Assembly (NCBI RefSeq): GCF_001247745.1
Contig: NZ_LAIR01000002.1
Coordinates: 2,728,001-2,792,000, forward strand
Direction: 5' to 3'
DNA: 64,000 nt
Origin: Luteipulveratus halotolerans
GTDB taxonomy: Bacteria > Actinomycetota > Actinomycetes > Actinomycetales > Dermatophilaceae
Position numbers and translations under genes: made by a program. The stretch's first letter is position 1. Each line of letters begins with the position of its first letter. Shown one piece after another: positions 8,814-17,179 of this stretch. The notes under the pieces were generated by a model. That model was not told the DNA's origin. It saw only the letters and a program-made list of their open reading frames with translations, and ran no database searches.

Positions 8814-10151
8814 TCAGCCGCGGGAGCGGCTGACCATCTCCTCGCGCGGCACGACCTTGACCCGCAGCCGGCCCTGCTCCTCACCGAGCGCCATCTCGTG
8901 GGCGTCCAGGCGACCCCAGTCCTCCCAGGACGTCACCTCGACACCCCGCTCGACCAGGTGCTGCACGATCGCGTCGGGGTCGCTGACCTCGGCCGGCTGC
9001 AGCGAGTCGACATCCTCCAGCAGGCAGTCGATGGTCTGCGAGGCGTCGGACTTGGTGTGGCCGATGAGGCCCACCGGGCCGCGCTTGATCCAGCCGGTGA
9101 CGTAGGTGCCGGGCTGGTGGTTGCCGTCCATGTCGATGACGCGACCGGCCTCGTTGGGAATGACCCCGGCCTGGTGGTCGAAGGGCAGGTCGACCAGCGG
9201 CGAGGACAGGTAGCCCACCGCGCGGTAGACCGCCTGGACAGGCCAGTCGGTCGTCTCGCCGGTGCCACGGGCACTGCCGTCGACCAGCTCGGTGCGCTCG
9301 GTGCGGAACGCCTCGACCTTGCCGTCGCCGAGGATCTCGACGGGCGACTGGCACATGTGGATGTGGATGCGGTGGGGCGCACCCGTCGGCTCGGTCTCGA
9401 CGTACTTCAGCAGCGTGTTGACGACCATCTTGGTCTGCTTGGAGGAGTTGATCGCCTCCTGACCGGCCTCGTCGATCTCGAACCCCTCGGGGTGCACGAT
9501 CACGTCGACGTTGGGCGAGTGCGACAGCTCGCGCAGCTCCATCGGCGAGAACTTGATCTGCGCGGGGCCGCGACGGGCGAAGACGTGGACGTCGGTGCAG
9601 GCGTTGGCCTTCAGCCCGTCGTACACGTTGGCGGGGATCTCGGTGGTCAGCTGCTCGTCGGCGGTCTTGACGAGCATCCGGGCGACGTCGAGCGCGACGT
9701 TGCCGGCGCCGACGACGGCGACCTCCTTGGCCTCCAGCGGCCACTCGCGCGGCACGTCGGGGTGACCGTCGTACCAGCTCACGAAGTCGGCTGCGCCGTA
9801 GCTGCCGGGCAGGTCGACGCCGGGGATGTCCAGCGGTCGGTCGGCCATCGCGCCGGTCGAGAAGATGACGGCGTCGTAGAAGCGGCGCAGATCGCTCATC
9901 TTCAGGTCGGTGCCGTAGTCGACGTTGCCGAGGAAGCGGATCTGCGGCTGCGAGAGCACCCGGTGCAGCGCCTTGATGATCTCCTTGATGCGCGGGTGGT
10001 CGGGCGCGACGCCGTAGCGGACCAGACCGTAGGGCGCGGGCAGCCGTTCGATGACGTCGACCGATGCGTTCGGATACGCCTTGGTCAGGATGTCTGCTGC
10101 ATAGATGCCGGCGGGTCCTCCACCGACGACTGCGACCCGGATGTCTCTCAC
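8814..10151 (-). CDS. fprA: Ferredoxin/adrenodoxin-type NADP+ reductase (FprA family)
   Basis: This flavoprotein moves electrons between NADPH and ferredoxin. Near the N-terminus is the FAD-binding motif VVGGGPAGIYAADIL, followed by PYGLVRYGVAPDHP, which is conserved in adrenodoxin-reductase-like FprA. The second nucleotide site is VVGAGNVALDVARML, for NADPH. The length (about 445 residues) is normal. Two GTG starts are possible, 10157 and 10151. The second is better spaced from the ribosome site GAGAGG (9 bases against 3). An IdeR/DtxR-like iron box lies 30 bases upstream, so the gene is probably induced when iron is short. It is a single gene with its own terminator. Confidence 0.92.
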   Translation of the reverse strand: MRDIRVAVVGGGPAGIYAADILTKAYPNASVDVIERLPAPYGLVRYGVAPDHPRIKEIIKALHRVLSQPQIRFLGNVDYGTDLKMSDLRRFYDAVIFSTGAMADRPLDIPGVDLPGSYGAADFVSWYDGHPDVPREWPLEAKEVAVVGAGNVALDVARMLVKTADEQLTTEIPANVYDGLKANACTDVHVFARRGPAQIKFSPMELRELSHSPNVDVIVHPEGFEIDEAGQEAINSSKQTKMVVNTLLKYVETEPTGAPHRIHIHMCQSPVEILGDGKVEAFRTERTELVDGSARGTGETTDWPVQAVYRAVGYLSSPLVDLPFDHQAGVIPNEAGRVIDMDGNHQPGTYVTGWIKRGPVGLIGHTKSDASQTIDCLLEDVDSLQPAEVSDPDAIVQHLVERGVEVTSWEDWGRLDAHEMALGEEQGRLRVKVVPREEMVSRSRG

Positions 10152-10180
10152 GCGCACGTTCCTCTCGCCTGGCTGTGCCG

Positions 10181-10199
10181 TTAGGACAGCCTAAGAAAC
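10181..10199. promoter_or_regulatory. IdeR/DtxR-type iron box upstream of fprA
   Basis: The sequence TTAGGACAGCCTAAGAAAC matches the 19-bp consensus TTAGGTTAGSCTAACCTAA well in its left and central parts, including the TTAGG and CCTAA half sites. It sits directly upstream of fprA, where an iron-dependent repressor would block transcription. The divergent reading direction holds no gene, since the next gene (10254-11276) also reads leftwards. Confidence 0.6.
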
Positions 10200-10253
10200 G
10201 CGCAGGTACGCCGTGTCACCGCCTGCCATGTGGACAGCGGTTTGTGGCCTGAG

Positions 10254-11276
10254 TCACAGTCGCTTCTGCCACTCGCGCAGGTAGGCGCCGGGCTCGTACC
10301 CGAGGTCGGCGTTGACCGCGAGCATGTGCGTGTTGTCGTCGGCGTTCCAGGTGCGTACGCCGGCCACGCCCGGCAGCTCGTCCATCAGCTCCAGGGCGGC
10401 GCGGGCCTTCATCCGCAGGCCGAGGCCGTTGCCTCGCGCCTCGGTCAGCACGAGTGTGTCCTGCTGGTAGGCCACCTCGGGCGAGTCCTGCGACACCTGG
10501 ACCTGGGTGAAGCCGACGAGCCGGTCGACCGACAGGTCGCGGGCGACGACGACCACCAGCCGGCGACCGGCGTCCAGCGCCCACTGCAGCTCGGACCGCA
10601 CTCGCTCGGCGTCCCAGTCCTCTTCCTCGAGCGCGAGGTCACCCATCGGGGCGTCGGTGCTCATGCGCTGCTCCAGCACGGCGAGGTCGTCCAACCAGGC
10701 CTCGGGTACGCCGTCCCAGCTCGCCTCGACCGCGAACGCCGCGGCGTCCTCGACACCGTCGCCGTCGGCGTACGACTCCAGCTTGTGGCGGTCGGCGGGC
10801 AACGGCATCACGCTGCGCAGCATCGTCTGGGCCGGCTCGTACCCCTGGCTCGCGGCGAACGCGTCGCCCGGCCCGTCGACACCGGTTCGCGAGCCCTCGG
10901 TGGAGGCCTGGACGAGCGCGCGGCCGTGAGCGCGTACGACACTCTCGGCCTCGGCGAGCAGGAGGCGTCCGACGCCCCGGCGGCGTGCCGTGGGCAGGAC
11001 GGACAGCTTGACCAGGGCGAGCTCGTGGTTGTCGTGCAGCGGTTCGGCGACGCTCAGCATGCCGACGACCCGCCCGCCCTCGCCCACCGCGGCGCGATCG
11101 GTGAACTGGTGGGTGCTGCCCCGGCGTCGGCCGCGGACCTCGTCCGCGGACCACGCGCTGTGGTCGGGGCCGAAGACGTCGCGCTGAGACGTCGTCTCGA
11201 CATCCAGCCAGTCACTGAACAGCTGCCGCTGCTCAGCGTCCTCCGACAGCGGGTCCACCGCGATCACGTCCACCAC
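10254..11276 (-). CDS. Tandem GNAT acetyltransferase
   Basis: The 340-residue protein holds two GNAT folds in a row. The first has the acetyl-CoA loop ARRRGVGRLLLAEAESV at about residue 115. The second has EARGNGLGLRMKARAALELM near the C-terminus, followed by RTWNADDNTHMLAVNADLGY, a typical GNAT ending. The same architecture occurs in mycothiol synthase, but the sequence does not look like MshD and I would not name the substrate. The start GTG at 11276, or the next codon GTG at 11273, lies 9 bases after GGAAGG. The ORF is open much further upstream, but that stretch shows no protein-like features and crosses the msrA gene on the other strand. Confidence 0.8.
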   Translation of the reverse strand: MVDVIAVDPLSEDAEQRQLFSDWLDVETTSQRDVFGPDHSAWSADEVRGRRRGSTHQFTDRAAVGEGGRVVGMLSVAEPLHDNHELALVKLSVLPTARRRGVGRLLLAEAESVVRAHGRALVQASTEGSRTGVDGPGDAFAASQGYEPAQTMLRSVMPLPADRHKLESYADGDGVEDAAAFAVEASWDGVPEAWLDDLAVLEQRMSTDAPMGDLALEEEDWDAERVRSELQWALDAGRRLVVVVARDLSVDRLVGFTQVQVSQDSPEVAYQQDTLVLTEARGNGLGLRMKARAALELMDELPGVAGVRTWNADDNTHMLAVNADLGYEPGAYLREWQKRL

Positions 11277-11504
11277 CCGCCCGACCCTTCCACCCCGAGC
11301 TGCTCTCGGCGACCGAGTTGTGGTCGGAGAGTCGTGCGCGACACCACCCCGCCGGTTGATGAACACCCCGACATCCGTCGGGCGTCTGGTCAGCCGGCGG
11401 GTGCACGCCACGGCATGACGCACTCGATCCACTGTGAACGAAGGACCGTCGCCGGGATGGCGAAGGGGCTGACGTGCGTTGATGCAGGTGTGAGACTCGA
11501 ACCC

Positions 11505-12212
11505 ATGATCTTCGGCACCGGACGACGTACGACGATGGTCTCCCCCGAGCAGGCCCTGCCCGGACGCGAGGATCCGCTGCCCGGTGTCCCCGAGGTGCAC
11601 GAGGTCCTCGGCACCCCGATGCGCGGCCCGTGGCCCGAGGGCACCGAGGTGCTGTACGTCGCGATGGGCTGCTTCTGGGGCACCGAGCGCATCTTCTGGC
11701 AGCTGCCCGGCGTGGTCACGACCGCAGCCGGCTACATGGGCGGCTTCACCAAGAACCCGACCTACGAGGAGACCTGCACCGGGCGGACAGGTCACACCGA
11801 GGCCGTGCTCGTGGCGTACGACCCGTCGCGCACCTCCCCCGAGCAGCTGCTGAAGGCGTTCTGGGAGAACCACGACCCGACGACCGCCAACCAGCAGGGC
11901 AACGACATCGGCACGCAGTACCGCTCGGCGATCTACTGGACGACGCCCGAGCAGGAGAGCGCTGCTCTCGCGACGCGCGATGCGTTCCAGAAAGTGTTGC
12001 AGGACAACGGTTTCGGCGAGATCACGACCGAGATGCGACCAGCGTCGGAGGCCGGTGAGTTCTACTACGCCGAGGGCTACCACCAGCAGTACCTCCACAA
12101 GAACCCCGGCGGCTACTGCAACCACGGCCCCAACGGCATGACCTGCCCGGTCGGCGTCGTCAAGCAGGACCAGCTGCCGAGCCAGCAGTCCGTCCACCCG
12201 CCGCGTGGCTGA
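11505..12212 (+). CDS. msrA: Peptide-methionine (S)-S-oxide reductase MsrA
   Basis: MsrA reduces methionine-S-sulfoxide in proteins and free form, repairing oxidative damage in the cytoplasm. The active-site motif GCFWGTERIFW is at about residue 53, with the nucleophilic Cys. It is followed by YMGGFTKNPTYEETCTGRTGH and, later, DIGTQYRSAIYW and EGYHQQYLHKNPGGYC, all strongly conserved in the family. The length of 235 residues includes a 45-residue N-terminal extension as in other actinobacterial MsrA. The C-terminal cysteines needed for recycling are present. The last 8 bases overlap the start of the next gene. Confidence 0.95.
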   Translation: MIFGTGRRTTMVSPEQALPGREDPLPGVPEVHEVLGTPMRGPWPEGTEVLYVAMGCFWGTERIFWQLPGVVTTAAGYMGGFTKNPTYEETCTGRTGHTEAVLVAYDPSRTSPEQLLKAFWENHDPTTANQQGNDIGTQYRSAIYWTTPEQESAALATRDAFQKVLQDNGFGEITTEMRPASEAGEFYYAEGYHQQYLHKNPGGYCNHGPNGMTCPVGVVKQDQLPSQQSVHPPRG

Positions 12213-12552
12213 CGGCAGCGCCGTCGTCGAGGCCCACGTCGCGGCGTTCAACGCCCAGGACATCGACGCGCTGATGGCCGGGTTCTGCGACGACGCGTCG
12301 TGGGTGACCGGCACCGATGTCGTCCCCACTTCCGAGCTGCGCGCGTTCTTCACCGCAGCGTTCGAGCACCTCACGCCTCGGCTGAGCGTCGAGCGCGTCA
12401 TCGACGGCGGCGACGCGGTCGCGGCACAGATGCGTGAGACGTGGTCGCACGAGGGCGAGTCGCGGTCCGCCTCGATCATCGGGGTGTACGACGTCTCGGC
12501 CGGGCTCATCCGCAGGGGCAAGATCTACCGCGAGGGCTCGGCCGACGCCTGA
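12205..12552 (+). CDS. SnoaL/NTF2-like small protein
   Basis: The 115-residue protein has the cone-shaped alpha+beta pattern of the SnoaL-like family: VVEAHVAAFNAQDIDALMAG at the N-terminus, then FFTAAFEHLTPRLSVERV, and a beta-rich end with GKIYREG. Members act as isomerases, cyclases or simply bind small molecules, and the sequence does not say which. It starts at a GTG inside the end of msrA (8-base overlap), so it is translated together with it. A link to oxidative stress is possible from that position only. Confidence 0.75.
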   Translation: MADGSAVVEAHVAAFNAQDIDALMAGFCDDASWVTGTDVVPTSELRAFFTAAFEHLTPRLSVERVIDGGDAVAAQMRETWSHEGESRSASIIGVYDVSAGLIRRGKIYREGSADA

Positions 12553-12626
12553 CTCCGTCGTGTGTCGATGCTGGGGGTACTCGTGCGTCATCACCGTGAC
12601 CCGTCCATGACACCAGGAGACGACCG

Positions 12627-13010
12627 ATGATCCGCTCGGCCCAGATCAACCTCTACACCGACGACCTGCCGCGGCTCGTGGCCTTCTACGCCGGCCTCGG
12701 GCTGCGCGAGACCTTCCGTACGCCGGTGGAGGGCGACGCGGAGCACGTCGAGCTGCGGGTCGACGGGTTCACCCTCGGCATCGCGACCGTCGAGGCAGCA
12801 CGACGGGTCCACGGGCTCGACCCCGACCTGACCGGCAACCGGTTCGAGATCGTGCTGTGGACCGACGACCTCGACGGTGACTTCGCACGCCTGCACGTCG
12901 ACGGCGTCCACGTGCTGAGTGAGCCGCGCGACTTCGGCGAGCGCCTGCGGGTCGCCTGGGTGACCGACCCGGACGGCAGCTCGGTGCAGCTCGTCCAGAG
13001 CCGCGACTGA
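12627..13010 (+). CDS. VOC family (glyoxalase/bleomycin-resistance fold) protein
   Basis: The 127-residue protein has two repeated beta-alpha-beta-beta-beta modules. The first begins INLYTDDLPRLVAFYAGLGL. The second begins FEIVLWTDDLDGDFARLHVD and ends in VAWVTDPDGSSVQLVQS, a typical VOC ending. Metal ligands are not clear at the usual positions: the first-strand His of glyoxalase I is replaced by Asn. It may therefore be a binding protein or a dioxygenase relative. The ATG follows a good ribosome site (CCAGGAGACG). Confidence 0.82.
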   Translation: MIRSAQINLYTDDLPRLVAFYAGLGLRETFRTPVEGDAEHVELRVDGFTLGIATVEAARRVHGLDPDLTGNRFEIVLWTDDLDGDFARLHVDGVHVLSEPRDFGERLRVAWVTDPDGSSVQLVQSRD

Positions 13011-13041
13011 CCTCCCTCAACAACGTCTGACCGGGGCCGGC

Positions 13042-13263
13042 TCAGCCGTCGCCGTACGGGCGCTGGAACCCGTGCCGCACCTGCAGCACGACCGCCCACA
13101 CCAGGGCGGCGCACGCGAGCACCATCAGCAAGACGATCTCGACGGCCGCGTCCTCACCCCACACCAGCGCGGTGACGCCCGCGAGCACGAACGCGAGCAG
13201 CGCCAGGCCGTGCGCGATCAGTCTCAGCCGCCACGCCATCGGAACCCGCGCCCACCACGACAT
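13042..13263 (-). CDS. Small two-helix membrane protein, unknown function
   Basis: About 73 residues. There is a short N-terminal cytosolic part (MSWWARVPMAWRLRL) and then two membrane segments: AHGLALLAFVLAGVTALVW and EIVLLMVLACAALVWAVVL. It ends in a short basic tail (RHGFQRPYG). The ORF could begin earlier, at 13320, but that start lies inside the terminator hairpin of the upstream gene, so the ATG at 13263 is preferred. Nothing in the sequence gives a function. Confidence 0.55.
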   Translation of the reverse strand: MSWWARVPMAWRLRLIAHGLALLAFVLAGVTALVWGEDAAVEIVLLMVLACAALVWAVVLQVRHGFQRPYGDG

Positions 13264-13297
13264 CGCCTCCCACGGTAATCGGCGATCGAGATGACCT

Positions 13298-13341
13298 CCG
13301 TCATGCAGGAGCGGTGCCATGACACTGCTCCTGCATGACGG
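13298..13341 (-). terminator. Perfect 15-bp hairpin after the FBP-domain gene
   Basis: Arms CCGTCATGCAGGAGC (13298-13312) and its exact reverse complement (13327-13341) flank a 14-base loop. The hairpin begins 4 bases after the stop of the FBP-domain gene on the minus strand. It is a strong factor-independent type stem without a U-run. Confidence 0.7.
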
Positions 13342-13345
13342 GGCG

Positions 13346-13846
13346 CTACTGCTCCATCACCTGCGCGACGAACTTCTCCGACCGCTCTCGCAGGCCGTCG
13401 ATCCGGCGCTCGATGTACCGCTGTCGGTCGCCGGGGTCGTCACTGCCGACCTCGGACGCGGTCGGCGTACGCCGCACGTTCTGCGAGCACAACAGGTTGG
13501 TGCAGATCATCGTGCCGACCGTGTTGCCGCGGCGGCCCGAGGCGCCGGCGCGCTTGGTGACGTACATGCTCACGTCCACGCCGACGACGACGTCCTGGCA
13601 CCACGAGCACAGGCCGGCCCGCCGGCCCTCCACCCGTGGGGCGGTGCGCAGCAGCAGCCCGGTCGGGGTGCCGGCCACCTCCACGACGACGTAGGCGTTG
13701 AGCGGCCGCTTGGCGTCGCGCCAGCCGAGGTAGTCCAGGGAGTCCCAGTCGAGGGTGTCAAGGTCGGGCAGGGTCGCCTGCGACCTCTCACGACGCGAGG
13801 CGTTGACGAAGGATGAACGGATGTCGTTCTCGGTCAAGGGGTTCAT
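13346..13846 (-). CDS. FBP-domain (FusB-like, EF-G-binding) zinc protein
   Basis: The 166-residue protein starts MNPLTENDIRSSFVNASRRE and has a C-terminal treble-clef zinc finger with CSWCQD and, 40 residues later, CTNLLCSQN. This four-Cys pattern defines the FBP C-terminal domain also found in FusB/FusC, which bind elongation factor G on the ribosome and free it from fusidic acid. Actinobacterial members are common and mostly uncharacterised. A role in rescuing EF-G or in ribosome stress is likely from the family, but resistance is not shown. It stands alone with its own terminator. Confidence 0.8.
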   Translation of the reverse strand: MNPLTENDIRSSFVNASRRERSQATLPDLDTLDWDSLDYLGWRDAKRPLNAYVVVEVAGTPTGLLLRTAPRVEGRRAGLCSWCQDVVVGVDVSMYVTKRAGASGRRGNTVGTMICTNLLCSQNVRRTPTASEVGSDDPGDRQRYIERRIDGLRERSEKFVAQVMEQ

Positions 13847-14198
13847 GAGATGTGCTCCAGTCGATGGGACCGCTCAGGGCGCGCCGAGGCGCCACCGGCG
13901 GTCACGGGTGAGGGACGAGGTGTCCTCGTACGACGGCAGCCCGCGGCTGGTCGTCGTACGGGTGAAAGGGGTCAAGCGGTGGCAGGGCATGCGACAGCTG
14001 AGCAGGCCCCATGGGCCACCTCGCTCGCTGCGATGACGCGCTGCATCACTCGCTCCTCGTCCTGTCGTCGACTGTGCTCGGCCGCACCGGAAGGAAGCGA
14101 CCGTCTTCCAGGGTGCCTCAGACGGCGCCCGGATGTCACGCCGGATTCGTCCCGTCCGCCCGTACGCCGGTGCGCGGCGGCCGCACTACGGTCGCCGC
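13847..14198. other. Gap of 352 bases without a recognised gene
   Basis: Between the divergently read FBP-domain gene and the hydrolase gene I see no ORF with protein-like composition and no RNA gene. A short inverted repeat (CGTACGACGGCAG with CGTCGTACG, at about 13927-13960) is the only structure. Promoters for both genes must lie here, but I cannot fix them. Confidence 0.5.
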
Positions 14199-15020
14199 AT
14201 GAGCGGACGTCCGACCGACCCCTTCACGACGGCCGTGCAGGTCAGCAGCGGCGACGTACACCTGCACGTCGCCACGGTCGACCACCTCGACGGCCCGGTG
14301 GTCGTCCTGCTGCACGGACTCGGCGGCTGGCACGGCGAGTGGGCACGCACGGCCGCCGCACTCGCACCGCACGTCCGGGTGGTCGCGTTCGACCAGCGCG
14401 GGCACGGGCTGAGCAGCACCAGACCTTCCGACCTGTCGCGTGCGGCCCACGCCGACGACGTGGTCGCGGTCCTCGACGCGCTCGGGGTGCCGGCGGCTAC
14501 TCTCGTCGGCCAGTCCGCCGGAGGCCACACGGCCCTGGTCACCGCGGCCGCACACCCGGAGCGTGTCGACCGCCTCGTCCTGGTCGAGGCCGGCGTCGGT
14601 GGTGACAGCTCCTCCAACCAGCAGGCCACGATCGACTGGTTCCGTTCCTGGCCCTCGCCGGTCAGCGATGTCGACGAGCTCACGTCGGTCCTTGGCACCA
14701 CCACGCAGGTGGCCGAGGTCTGGTGGGACGGGCTCGCACACGCCCCCGACGGCGGCCGGCCCCGCTGGGACGCCGATGTGCTGGCGCAGGTCCTGGCCGG
14801 GATCGGCGAGCGCGAGCACTGGGACGAGTGGGACGCGGTCGCCTGCCCGACCACCCTCGTACGCGCGACCCGCAGCGCGATCCCCGACGCCCAGATCACC
14901 CGGATGGCAGGGCGTCCGGGCGTCGACCTCGCCGAGGTCGACGCGGGGCACGACCTCCACCTGGAGCAGCCCGAGGCCTGGCACGACGTGCTGCTGGCCG
15001 CGCTGTCCTTGCACGCCTGA
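14199..15020 (+). CDS. Alpha/beta hydrolase
   Basis: The 273-residue protein has the oxyanion-hole motif VVVLLHGLGGWHGEW, the nucleophile elbow VGQSAGGHTAL (Ser), and the C-terminal catalytic His in DAGHDLHLEQPEAWHDVLL. It is close in form to the haloalkane-dehalogenase/enol-lactonase branch, but the substrate cannot be told. The ATG at 14199 was preferred to earlier in-frame ATGs, because the extra residues are Arg-rich and not conserved in type. It stands alone, with no signal peptide. Confidence 0.85.
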   Translation: MSGRPTDPFTTAVQVSSGDVHLHVATVDHLDGPVVVLLHGLGGWHGEWARTAAALAPHVRVVAFDQRGHGLSSTRPSDLSRAAHADDVVAVLDALGVPAATLVGQSAGGHTALVTAAAHPERVDRLVLVEAGVGGDSSSNQQATIDWFRSWPSPVSDVDELTSVLGTTTQVAEVWWDGLAHAPDGGRPRWDADVLAQVLAGIGEREHWDEWDAVACPTTLVRATRSAIPDAQITRMAGRPGVDLAEVDAGHDLHLEQPEAWHDVLLAALSLHA

Positions 15021-15123
15021 GCAGCAGGAGCCGTTCACCGGATCGACCGCAAGCGCTCGCTCGCAGGTCACCTCGGCGGAGCAGAGTCCGCTCGGTTGCT
15101 CATCGCCTGCCCATGGAGGACGC

Positions 15124-16491
15124 ATGTCCCGTCGTACCGCCCTTGTCGCCGTCGCCGCACTCGCGTGCGCGTCGGCCGCCGTTCCCGCCGCCTCGGCCCG
15201 CCCGCACCACGGTCATGACGACCCGCGTGCGGCCGTGCGCACCTACTCCCAGGACGTCGGCCCGCTGGCCACGATCGGCGGAGTCAGGATCGACGGTGCG
15301 GCGTACGGCTCGTCGTTCACCGCCAAGCCGGGCGCGCGCAACACGTTCTACGGGCTGACCGACCGCGGTCCGAACGTCGACGGCCCGGACAAGGTCAAGG
15401 TCGAGCCGGTGCCCGACTTCACGCCGGCCATCGGCGAGTTCGTGCTGCGCGGCGGCAAGGCCGTACTGGTCCGCAAGATCACGCTCAAGGCTGCGGACGG
15501 TACGCCGTTCAACGGTCAGGTCATCTCTCCCGGCGGCACGGGCGAGACGATCGTCGGCCTCGACGGCAAGGCCCTGCCCGCGAGCCCGTACGGCTACGAC
15601 CCCGAGGGGCTGGCCGCGATGCGCGACGGCTCGTTCTGGGTGTCGGACGAGTACGGCCCGTTCATCACCCACTTCTCGCGGGACGGCCGCGAGATCGAGC
15701 GCCTGAGCCCGTTCGGCCATGGCCTGCCCGGAGAGCTCGCCGAGCGCGAGCCCAACAAGGGCATGGAAGGTCTGACGGTCACTCCTGACGGGCGCACGCT
15801 CGTCGGCATCATGCAGGCCGGGCTCAACGCACCCGACGGCCCGAAGTCCAAGACCGTGCCGTTCACCCGCATCGTCACGATCGACCTGCGTACGCGCGCC
15901 GTTCGCCAGTACGTCTACCTCCTGCACACCACCGCCAAGGGCGTCACCACGGCCAACAGCGAGATCTCGGCGATCAGCAACCACGAGCTCCTCGTCGACG
16001 AGCGCGACGGCGCGATGCAGCCCGGCGCCGACAAGAAGCTCTACAAGGTCGACCTGCGCAAGGCGACCGATGTGAGCAGCGCCCGCAGCGTCAAGGGCAG
16101 CACGTACGACGCCGCCAAGGGCGGCCTGCTCATCGACGGCACGTCGCTGGAAAGCGTTGTGGGACAGGCGAGTACGACGGAGGCGGACGCAGCCCTGCGC
16201 GGCGTGGGTGTGCGGCCGGTGCGGTCCGAGCTGTTCCTCGACGTCGCCGGCCTGGTGAGCGCGATCGACCCGACCGGCGGGTTCTTCGGGCACGACAAGG
16301 TCGAGGGTGTCGCGGTCCTCGATCACGGCCGCCGGCTCGTGATCTCCAACGACAGCGACTTCGGCATCGACGGCCTCGCCAACGACACGGCGCCCTTCCA
16401 GCTGAAGGCCAAGACGCTGCCGAACGGCCAGCAGGACACCGGTGAGCTGCTCGACGTCGACATGCGCAAGGTGCCTCACCAGTTCCGGTGA
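15124..16491 (+). CDS. Secreted esterase-like/phytase-like beta-propeller protein
   Basis: The 455-residue protein has a clear signal peptide: MSRR, a hydrophobic run (TALVAVAALACASAAVP) and a cleavage site ASA-RP. The body matches the esterase-like-activity-of-phytase family: FYGLTDRGPNVDGP near residue 75, then PYGYDPEGLAAMRDGSFWVSDEY, and EPNKGMEGLTVTPDGRTL. Members are thought to be secreted phosphoesterases. The start is fixed by GGAGG 4 bases before the ATG. It lies about 100 bases after the hydrolase gene, probably with its own promoter. Confidence 0.85.
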   Translation: MSRRTALVAVAALACASAAVPAASARPHHGHDDPRAAVRTYSQDVGPLATIGGVRIDGAAYGSSFTAKPGARNTFYGLTDRGPNVDGPDKVKVEPVPDFTPAIGEFVLRGGKAVLVRKITLKAADGTPFNGQVISPGGTGETIVGLDGKALPASPYGYDPEGLAAMRDGSFWVSDEYGPFITHFSRDGREIERLSPFGHGLPGELAEREPNKGMEGLTVTPDGRTLVGIMQAGLNAPDGPKSKTVPFTRIVTIDLRTRAVRQYVYLLHTTAKGVTTANSEISAISNHELLVDERDGAMQPGADKKLYKVDLRKATDVSSARSVKGSTYDAAKGGLLIDGTSLESVVGQASTTEADAALRGVGVRPVRSELFLDVAGLVSAIDPTGGFFGHDKVEGVAVLDHGRRLVISNDSDFGIDGLANDTAPFQLKAKTLPNGQQDTGELLDVDMRKVPHQFR

Positions 16492-16524
16492 GCACGTCGT
16501 CCGGTCGGTGCGATCCTGGGCAGC

Positions 16525-17169
16525 ATGCACCGACCGGACTGGCCGCTGACCGACCTCGGACTGGCGTGCGGCGACGTCACGTTGCGCCCGGTCCGTGACG
16601 CCGATCTCGACGTCCTCGTCGACCGTCTCCCGGACGACTTCGAGCACGACCCGCGTGCCGAGCTGCTCCCGTGGCTGGACCTGGCCGCCAACCGTCGTCG
16701 CCTGCTGCGCCAGGATGTCTGGCGCGCTCGTGGCACCTGGGCCCCGAGCTCGTGGCGGCTCGACCTCACGGTGTCCGCGCAGGGGCGACCGGTCGGCGTA
16801 CAGACGCTCGAAACGGACGACCTCGCCGGCATCGGCACCGTCGACACCACGTCCTGGCTGGTGAGCGACGTCCGCGGACGCGGGTACGGGGTGGCCATGC
16901 GGCGGGCCGTTCTCGGGCTGGCGTTCGACCACCTCGGGGCCGCTGCCGCCGTCACGTCCGCCCGCGAGGACAACGCGTCCTCGCTCGGGGTGTCCCGGCG
17001 CATCGGCTACGCCGACAACGGTGTCAGCCTGAACGCCTCCGGCACGGGCCGCGTACGACTCCAGCACCTACGGCTCACGGCCGAGCAGTGGCATACGTCC
17101 GGACAGGGTCGGCTGGTCACCGTGAGCGGCGTCGAACGCTGCCTGCCGTGGTTCGGTACGCCGAGCTGA
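16525..17169 (+). CDS. GNAT acetyltransferase, RimJ/RimL-like
   Basis: The 214-residue protein begins with the typical strand CGDVTLRPVRDADLDVL. The acetyl-CoA binding region is DVRGRGYGVAMRRAVLGLAF, and the third element (TSAREDNASSLGVSRRIGY) has the Asn and Ser usual in RimJ/RimL-type enzymes. The acceptor is unknown. It starts 33 bases after the phytase-like gene and may share its transcript. The stop is only 10 bases from that of the convergent PAP2 gene. Confidence 0.85.
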   Translation: MHRPDWPLTDLGLACGDVTLRPVRDADLDVLVDRLPDDFEHDPRAELLPWLDLAANRRRLLRQDVWRARGTWAPSSWRLDLTVSAQGRPVGVQTLETDDLAGIGTVDTTSWLVSDVRGRGYGVAMRRAVLGLAFDHLGAAAAVTSAREDNASSLGVSRRIGYADNGVSLNASGTGRVRLQHLRLTAEQWHTSGQGRLVTVSGVERCLPWFGTPS

Positions 17170-17179
17170 CGGGCTGGGC

